Part shown: piece after piece, positions 13,201-17,120 of the stretch
How the letters are laid out: every line of letters starts with the position of its first letter
Numbering within the stretch: position 1 is the first letter of the stretch
NCBI GenBank assembly: GCA_023433835.1
Contig: JAEYTW010000763.1
Coordinates: 1 to 17,120 of the forward strand
DNA length: 17,120 bases
Reading direction: 5' to 3'
Origin: Pseudomonadota bacterium
Lineage (GTDB): Bacteria; Pseudomonadota; Alphaproteobacteria; Ferrovibrionales; Ferrovibrionaceae
The notes under the pieces: generated by a model
The model's input: the letters and a program-made list of their open reading frames with translations, nothing else
Databases searched by the model: none
Told to the model about the DNA's origin: nothing
Position numbers and translations under genes: made by a program

Positions 13201-15507
13201 TCAGCCCCGGCAGTTCACCTTGCCCATCGCGCCGGCGGCATGGTCTTGCGCATGGACCGTCGCGACGGCGGTCATGTTGATCAGGCCGCGCACCGTCACG
13301 GTCGGCGACACGACGTGGGCCGAAGCCGCCATGCCCAGGAGGATCGGGCCGATCGAGATCGTGTGCGTGACCTCGCGCGCCAGGTTGATGGCGATGCCGG
13401 CGGCATCGATGTTGGGCATCACCAGCAGATTGGCCGAACCGGTCAGGCGGCTGTCGGGGAACAGCTTGTCGCGGATCGCGGCCGAGAGCGCGGCATCGGC
13501 CTTCATCTCGCCTTCGACTTCCAGATTCGGGTCGGAAGCCTCGATCAGCGCGCGGGCCGCCCGCATCTTCCGCGCCGAGGGATAATCGGATTCGCCAAAG
13601 TTGGAGTGGGCCAGCAGCGCGACCTTGGGCGGCAGGCCGAAGCGGCGCAACTCCTCGGCCGCCAGCATGGTGATGCCGGCGATGGCCTCGGCATCCGGGT
13701 CGGCCGCGACATTGGTGTCGGTGAAGAACAGGGACGACTGCTCCAGCGCCAACGCCTGCAAGGCCGCCGGCGCCTTGACGCCCTCGCGCAGGCCGATGAT
13801 GTCGACGACGCGGCCGAGATGCTTGTGGAAATGGCCGTAGGTGCCGCAGATCATCGCATCGGCATAGCCGAGCTTGACCGCCATCGCCGCGATTGCGGTG
13901 AAGTTCGTGCGCATCGCGTTCTTGGCGGTATCGGCATCGACGCCGCGGCGCGCCATCACCTTGTGATAGGCACCCCAGAATTCGGCGTAGCGCGTGTCGT
14001 TCTCGGGGTCGACCAGTTCGAAATCGACGCCGGGGCGCAGCCGCAGCCCCAGCCGCTCCAGCCGGCGTTCGACCACGCCGCGCCGGCCGATCAGGATCGG
14101 CTGGGCAATGCCTTCGTCGATGGCGATCTGCGCACAGCGCAGCACGCGCTCATCCTCGCCCTCGGCATAGATCACGCGCATGCGCTGGCGCCGCGCCCGC
14201 TCGAACACCGGCTTCATCACGAAGGATGTGCGATAGACGAAGCGGCCGAGGCTTTCGCGGTAGGCATCAAGATCGGCGATCGGCCTGCTAGCGACGCCCG
14301 ACTCCATCGCCGCCTTCGCCACCGCCGGCGCGATCACCATGATCAGCCGGGGATCGAAGGGCTTGGGGATGAAATATTCCGGCCCGAACGACAGTTCCTG
14401 GTCGCCATAGGCGCGGGCGACCACGTCGGAGGCTTCGGCCATCGCCAGGTCGGCGATGGCGCGCACGGCGGCAAGCTTCATTTCCTCGTTGATCGTCGTG
14501 GCGCCGACATCGAGCGCGCCGCGGAACAGGAAGGGGAAGCAGAGGACGTTGTTGACCTGGTTCGGATAATCCGACCGCCCGGTGGCGATCACCGCGTCGG
14601 GCCGCGCCGCGCGGGCGACCTCGGGCAGGATTTCGGGCTCCGGGTTCGCCAGCGCCAGGATCAGCGGGCGCTGCGACATCTTCTCGACCATCTCGGGCTT
14701 CAGCACGCCCGGGCCCGACAGGCCCATGAACAGGTCGGCATCGACGATGGCGTCGGCCAGCGTCCGGTGGTTGGTGACGCGGGCATAGCGCGCCTTGAAC
14801 TCGTCCATCAGCTCGGCGCGGCCCTCATAGACCACCCCGGCCAGATCGACGACGGTGATGTTCTCCTTGCGGGCGCCGAGCGTGACCAGCATGTCGAGAC
14901 AGGCCAGCGCCGCGGCCCCGGCGCCGGTGCAGACGATGCGCACGTCGGCGAGATCCTTGCCGACCACGCGCAGACCGTTCAGCGCCGCGGCGCCGACGCA
15001 GATCGCGGTGCCGTGCTGATCATCGTGAAAGACGGGGATGTTCATGCGCTCGCGCAATTTGCGCTCGATCACGAAGCATTCCGGCGCCTTGAAATCCTCG
15101 AGGTTGATGCCACCGAAGGTCGGCTCCAGCGCGGCGATGACCTCGACCAGGTGGTCGGGGTCCTTGCCCTTGATCTCGATGTCGAAGACGTCGAGGCCGG
15201 CGAACTTCTTGAACAGGACCGCCTTGCCTTCCATCACCGGCTTGGCCGCCAGCGGGCCGATATCGCCGAGGCCCAGCACGGCGGTGCCGTTGGAGATGAC
15301 GGCGACGAGGTTGCCGCGCGCCGTCAGCGAGGCGGCCTCCAGCGGGTTCTCGACGATCGCGCGGCAGGCGGCGGCGACGCCAGGGCTGTAGGCCAGCGCC
15401 AGGTCGCGCTGATTCTCGAGCGGCTTGGTCGGCACTACCGCCAGCTTGCCGGGCGTCGGACGGCGGTGGTAGTCGAGCGCCATTTCGTCGAGTTTGTCGT
15501 TAGCCAA
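13201..15507 (-). CDS. maeB: NADP-dependent malic enzyme with C-terminal phosphate acetyltransferase-like domain (MaeB type)
   Basis: This 768-residue cytoplasmic enzyme decarboxylates malate to pyruvate, yielding NADPH, and matches the length of MaeB fusions. Residues 1-150 are the malic N-domain, with catalytic Tyr40 (LAYSPGVA) and the Lys region GKAVLFKKFAGLDVF (about 94-108); metal ligands lie in INLEDF (137-138) and FHDDQHGTA (162-163). The cofactor fold follows, with VCTGAGAAALACL at about 192-204. From about residue 430 to the end is a Pta-like domain (RMRVIYAEGEDERVLRCAQ to the C-terminus), which in MaeB proteins is usually regulatory, not catalytic. The start is TTG 15507 behind GAGGG; the next in-frame ATG (15483) would remove eight conserved-looking residues. 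It is convergent with the receptor gene across a repeat. Confidence 0.95.
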   Translation of the reverse strand: MANDKLDEMALDYHRRPTPGKLAVVPTKPLENQRDLALAYSPGVAAACRAIVENPLEAASLTARGNLVAVISNGTAVLGLGDIGPLAAKPVMEGKAVLFKKFAGLDVFDIEIKGKDPDHLVEVIAALEPTFGGINLEDFKAPECFVIERKLRERMNIPVFHDDQHGTAICVGAAALNGLRVVGKDLADVRIVCTGAGAAALACLDMLVTLGARKENITVVDLAGVVYEGRAELMDEFKARYARVTNHRTLADAIVDADLFMGLSGPGVLKPEMVEKMSQRPLILALANPEPEILPEVARAARPDAVIATGRSDYPNQVNNVLCFPFLFRGALDVGATTINEEMKLAAVRAIADLAMAEASDVVARAYGDQELSFGPEYFIPKPFDPRLIMVIAPAVAKAAMESGVASRPIADLDAYRESLGRFVYRTSFVMKPVFERARRQRMRVIYAEGEDERVLRCAQIAIDEGIAQPILIGRRGVVERRLERLGLRLRPGVDFELVDPENDTRYAEFWGAYHKVMARRGVDADTAKNAMRTNFTAIAAMAVKLGYADAMICGTYGHFHKHLGRVVDIIGLREGVKAPAALQALALEQSSLFFTDTNVAADPDAEAIAGITMLAAEELRRFGLPPKVALLAHSNFGESDYPSARKMRAARALIEASDPNLEVEGEMKADAALSAAIRDKLFPDSRLTGSANLLVMPNIDAAGIAINLAREVTHTISIGPILLGMAASAHVVSPTVTVRGLINMTAVATVHAQDHAAGAMGKVNCRG

Positions 15508-15541
15508 GATCGTCCCTCAAAAATCGTCTGTGAGCGGCCCT

Positions 15542-15592
15542 GGCGTCAGTATTAGACCCGCCGGCAGGAAAATGCAGCCCGCGTCGTGCGCA
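15542..15592. repeat. Direct repeat flanking the toxin-antitoxin pair (left copy)
   Basis: This copy matches 16381-16428. The core at 15560-15592 and 16396-16428 is 33 bases with 4 mismatches (GCC-G/A-CAGGAAAATG core), and the similarity extends left to GGCGTCA with one 3-base gap. The two copies bracket the toxin-antitoxin genes. This copy lies in the upstream region of maeB. Confidence 0.65.
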
Positions 15593-15649
15593 TCCCGCAC
15601 ATGCATGATGGCGCAGACCGCGGGGCGCGACCCTGGTGCAGAACCTGTT

Positions 15650-15991
15650 TCAACGGGGTCGCGCAAGCAGCCGGCGTTCGAGAAGCGTCTGCATGTCCCG
15701 GCGACCATCAGCGATCAGGAGGATGACGACGCGCGAGTCGATTATCCGGTAGATCAGGCGAAACTGTCTGAGCAGAACCTGCCTAAACTCCTGGATACCC
15801 AGCCCTTCCAATTCCCCGGGTATGGCGCCTCGCTCAGGAAAGGTTTCCAAGGATTCGATGACCGTGAGGAATTCGCCGATCAGGGCGTCGGCATCGTCGA
15901 TGCCGCGAACCTGCAGGCGATATCCGTGAATTTCTTCAAGATCATCCTCGCCACCCTGCGTCAGCTCGACGCCGTATCGCCTCCCGGTCAC
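15650..15991 (-). CDS. Type II toxin, RelE/ParE family
   Basis: This 113-residue basic-tailed protein has the RelE/ParE superfamily pattern: QGGEDDLEEIHGYRLQVRGIDDADALIGEFL (helical hairpin, about residues 12-42), LETFPERGAIPGELEGLGIQEFRQVLLRQFRLIYRIIDSRVVILLIADGRRD (about 49-100), with the final beta strand and Arg-rich C-terminus. It would act in the cytoplasm on ribosomal mRNA (RelE) or gyrase (ParE); which of these cannot be told from sequence alone. The start GTG 15991 overlaps the antitoxin stop as GTGA, the standard arrangement in such operons. It is immediately downstream of its partner antitoxin. The active-site residues were not assigned. Confidence 0.87.
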   Translation of the reverse strand: MTGRRYGVELTQGGEDDLEEIHGYRLQVRGIDDADALIGEFLTVIESLETFPERGAIPGELEGLGIQEFRQVLLRQFRLIYRIIDSRVVILLIADGRRDMQTLLERRLLARPR

Positions 15992-16260
15992 CCGCGTGCT
16001 TTCGCCCGCAGTCGGACGGCAACGTCACGCGCGGCCCGGGTGCGTCCCGCTTCGATGTCCTGCTGACCCAGAGCCAGAAGTTTCAGCAATGCCAGCGTTT
16101 CCTGGCCCTGCTCGAACGAGACCACGTCCTGCAGCACCGCCTTGGCTTCGCCGTTCTGGGTGATCACCATCGGCTGCCTGGTATCGGCAAGGTCAGCCAG
16201 CACCTCCGCCGCATTGGCCTTGAGATAGCTGATCGGTCGGACCTGGGTCGACAAGCGCAT
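15988..16260 (-). CDS. Phd/YefM family antitoxin
   Basis: This 90-residue protein opens MRLSTQVRPISYLKANAAEVLADL, a Phd/YefM-type DNA-binding N-domain, followed by RQPMVITQNGEAKAVLQDVVSFEQ (about residues 29-52) and a C-terminal helix that would wrap the toxin. ATG 16260 was chosen over longer frames up to 16320 because it gives the usual family N-terminus, and because the longer reading runs through the operator palindrome upstream. It represses its own operon through that palindrome by family precedent. It is translated first and couples to the toxin by a GTGA overlap, the normal order for this class. Confidence 0.9.
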   Translation of the reverse strand: MRLSTQVRPISYLKANAAEVLADLADTRQPMVITQNGEAKAVLQDVVSFEQGQETLALLKLLALGQQDIEAGRTRAARDVAVRLRAKARG

Positions 16261-16282
16261 GGACGCGTCCATCCAGACTGAA

Positions 16283-16304
16283 TTCGGACTTAATTTAGTC
16301 CGAA
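16283..16304. promoter_or_regulatory. Palindromic operator of the toxin-antitoxin operon
   Basis: TTCGGACT-N6-AGTCCGAA has perfect 8-base arms around a TAATTT spacer, starting 23 bases upstream of the antitoxin ATG. It is an AT-rich island in GC-rich DNA and overlaps the candidate -10 box. Phd/YefM-RelE complexes normally bind a palindrome at this place to autoregulate the operon. Confidence 0.75.
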
Positions 16305-16320
16305 ATGCACTCCCCCGCAA
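16292..16320 (-). promoter_or_regulatory. Candidate promoter of the toxin-antitoxin operon
   Basis: On the minus strand TTGCGG (16320-16315) and TAAATT (16297-16292) are separated by 17 bases, the sigma70 optimum. The -10 lies inside the operator palindrome, so repressor binding would block it. The -35 match is only moderate and the assignment is by eye. Confidence 0.4.
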
Positions 16321-16380
16321 TCATCCCCTGGCCGCGGCTGGGTTGGCGATATGGGCGGCCATCCGAATTGAGTTGATCGA

Positions 16381-16428
16381 GGCGTCATCAGGCTCGCCGA
16401 CAGGAAAATGGAGCCCGCGTCGCACGCA
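16381..16428. repeat. Direct repeat flanking the toxin-antitoxin pair (right copy)
   Basis: This is the partner of 15542-15592 (same orientation, 33-base core with 4 mismatches). It lies between the antitoxin promoter and the tRNA-Leu gene. Confidence 0.65.
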
Positions 16429-16433
16429 AAACT

Positions 16434-16467
16434 GACATCGCGTCCGGCTTTCGCCGGACCGATGGTC
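16434..16467. repeat. Short palindrome sharing the CCGGCTTTCGCCGG core
   Basis: A perfect 7-base stem GTCCGGC/GCCGGAC with a TTTC loop (16442-16459), extended by imperfect pairing of GACATCG with CGATGGTC. The core is identical to those of the two larger intergenic repeats. On the minus strand it follows the tRNA-Leu 3' end by about 35 bases, but has no T-run. Confidence 0.55.
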
Positions 16468-16501
16468 AGATCAAATTGTCAGGGATGAAAAGAAGAGAAG
16501 A

Positions 16502-16588
16502 TGGTGCGGTCGAGAAGACTCGAACTTCCACGGCCTTTCGGCCACAGCGACCTCAACGCTGCGCGTCTACCAGTTCCGCCACGACCGC
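16502..16588 (-). tRNA. tRNA-Leu (anticodon GAG)
   Basis: On the minus strand the gene starts GCGGTCG at 16588 and ends CGACCGC followed by A and encoded CCA at 16502-16505. The 7-bp acceptor stem is perfect. The anticodon arm is CAGCG / loop TTGAGGT / CGCTG, giving anticodon GAG (16552-16554), which reads CUC and CUU leucine codons. The variable arm is long and paired (TGGCCGAAAGGCC), the class II form expected of tRNA-Leu, and the T-arm reads GTTCGAGTC. Total length is 87 bases with CCA. Nothing in it looks damaged. Confidence 0.96.
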
Positions 16589-16636
16589 ACGTGAAAAGCA
16601 GGGCGTATTTGCGCTCTGCCAACTGGCAAGGCGGGC

Positions 16637-16665
16637 GCTCTAGCAGGGAAAACCGGTGGCCGCAA
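16637..16665 (-). promoter_or_regulatory. Candidate promoter of tRNA-Leu
   Basis: On the minus strand TTGCGG (16665-16660) and TAGAGC (16642-16637) lie 17 bases apart, about 49 bases before the mature 5' end. The hexamers match the consensus only partly, so this is a weak by-eye suggestion. Confidence 0.25.
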
Positions 16666-16690
16666 CAGGGGAAGCGCAAAGTCCGCAACG

Positions 16691-16720
16691 AAAAAGGGCG
16701 ACCCCTTCGGATTGCCCTTT
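16691..16720 (-). terminator. Intrinsic terminator after the CarD-family gene
   Basis: On the minus strand AAAGGGC (16720-16714) pairs with GCCCTTT (16699-16693) around a 14-base loop, and the T-run continues to TTTTT at 16695-16691. It lies 28 bases after the stop of the CarD-family gene and separates it from tRNA-Leu. Confidence 0.75.
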
Positions 16721-16747
16721 CATCGGCTTTTCGCGAGGTGCGCGCCG

Positions 16748-17120
16748 TCAGGCGGCGGCGGCTTCCGGCTGCGCCTTTCCGGCGAGCTTCTTCATCAGCT
16801 CTTCCTCGATCTTGGTCTGCGCCGCGGCTTCGTCGACGCCTTCCATGGCGGCGAGTTCGCGCGCCAGGCGGCCGATCGCCGCCTCGTAGATCTGGCGCTC
16901 GGAGTAGCTCTGCTCGGGCTGGTCCTCGGCGCGGTGCAGGTCGCGGACCACCTCGGCGATCGAAACGAGGTCGCCCGAGTTGATCTTCGCTTCGTACTCC
17001 TGCGCCCGGCGCGACCACATGGTGCGCTTCACCTTGGGCTTGCCCTTCAGCGTCGTCATCGCGTCCGCGAGCGTCGCCTGGCTCGAGAGCTTGCGCATGC
17101 CCACGGCCTCGGCCTTGTTC
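16748..17120 (-). CDS. CarD family transcriptional regulator (C-terminal part)
   Basis: The reading frame is open from the right edge (starts NKAEAVGMRKLSS) to TGA at 16748-16750, giving 123 residues; the N-terminus is outside the window. The sequence GKPKVKRTMWSRRAQEYEAKINSGDLVSIAEVVRDLHR is the signature of the CarD/CdnL C-terminal helical domain, which binds DNA at promoters while the missing N-domain contacts RNA polymerase beta. It is followed by an acidic helical stretch (SYSERQIYEAAIGRLARELAAMEGVDE) and an Ala-rich tail. CarD proteins stabilise open complexes at many promoters and are often important for growth; in alphaproteobacteria they are widespread. A terminator lies right after it, so it ends its transcription unit. 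Confidence 0.92.
   Translation of the reverse strand, partial: NKAEAVGMRKLSSQATLADAMTTLKGKPKVKRTMWSRRAQEYEAKINSGDLVSIAEVVRDLHRAEDQPEQSYSERQIYEAAIGRLARELAAMEGVDEAAAQTKIEEELMKKLAGKAQPEAAAA

Noticed and set aside
13090..15555. Plus-strand open frame of 821 codons
   Set aside because: It is the antisense shadow of maeB, which has clear catalytic motifs. The translation is His/Arg/Gln-rich without any recognisable domain.
16261..16320. Longer antitoxin starting at 16320 or 16272
   Set aside because: The longer forms read through the operator palindrome and the candidate promoter, and the family N-terminus begins at the ATG at 16260.
16434..16588. tRNA-Leu as an attachment site for a mobile island
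   Set aside because: No second copy of the tRNA 3' end was seen in the window, and no integrase gene is present.

Overview
The window is high-GC DNA with dense, short-spaced genes and strongly GC-rich third codon positions. Gene content (TctA/TctC uptake, isovaleryl-CoA dehydrogenase, MaeB-type malic enzyme fused to a phosphotransacetylase-like domain, CarD family regulator) together with the intergenic palindromes built on CCGGCTTTCGCCGG suggests an alphaproteobacterium, probably Rhodospirillales-like. This placement is inference; there is no rRNA in the window to confirm it.

Layout. (1) 1-1261, plus strand: the end of a TctA-type large permease followed by a TctC/Bug-type periplasmic receptor. 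(2) 1399-2262, minus strand: an AraC-family regulator divergent from the next operon. (3) 2336-7963, plus strand: six tightly packed genes, namely a LivJ/LivK-like receptor, LivH, LivM, a PEP-hydrolase-like TIM barrel, an SRPBCC protein and a Tm-1-like/UPF0261 ATP-binding protein. Junctions after livH are overlaps or direct abutments, so these genes are very probably co-transcribed and functionally linked. (4) 7971-8075: an approximately 100-bp palindromic repeat between convergent genes. (5) 11173 down to 8080, minus strand: PaaI-like hotdog thioesterase, isovaleryl-CoA dehydrogenase, ArsC-type reductase, glyoxalase I and a HAD phosphatase, with a divergent LysR gene (11269-12162). (6) 12246-13013, plus strand: a stand-alone periplasmic binding protein. 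(7) 13024-13187: a second large inverted repeat between convergent genes, followed by maeB (minus strand, TTG start). (8) 15650-16260, minus strand: a toxin-antitoxin pair with an operator palindrome, bracketed by an imperfect 33-50 bp direct repeat. (9) 16502-16588, minus strand: tRNA-Leu(GAG). (10) 16748-17120, minus strand: the C-terminal part of a CarD-family regulator with a terminator.

The most intriguing part is the 2336-7963 operon. Its TIM-barrel gene and its UPF0261 gene correspond to the two halves of the plant Tm-1 protein. Here they are separate genes with an SRPBCC gene between them, placed behind an ABC importer that lacks its own ATPase genes locally. The layout suggests uptake of a small carboxylate or amino-acid-like compound followed by uncharacterised cytoplasmic processing under AraC control. 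The substrate and chemistry cannot be read from the sequence.

Other points worth checking are a translation-control hairpin just upstream of the thioesterase start, the direct repeats around the toxin-antitoxin pair, and the palindromic repeats placed at both convergent gene boundaries.
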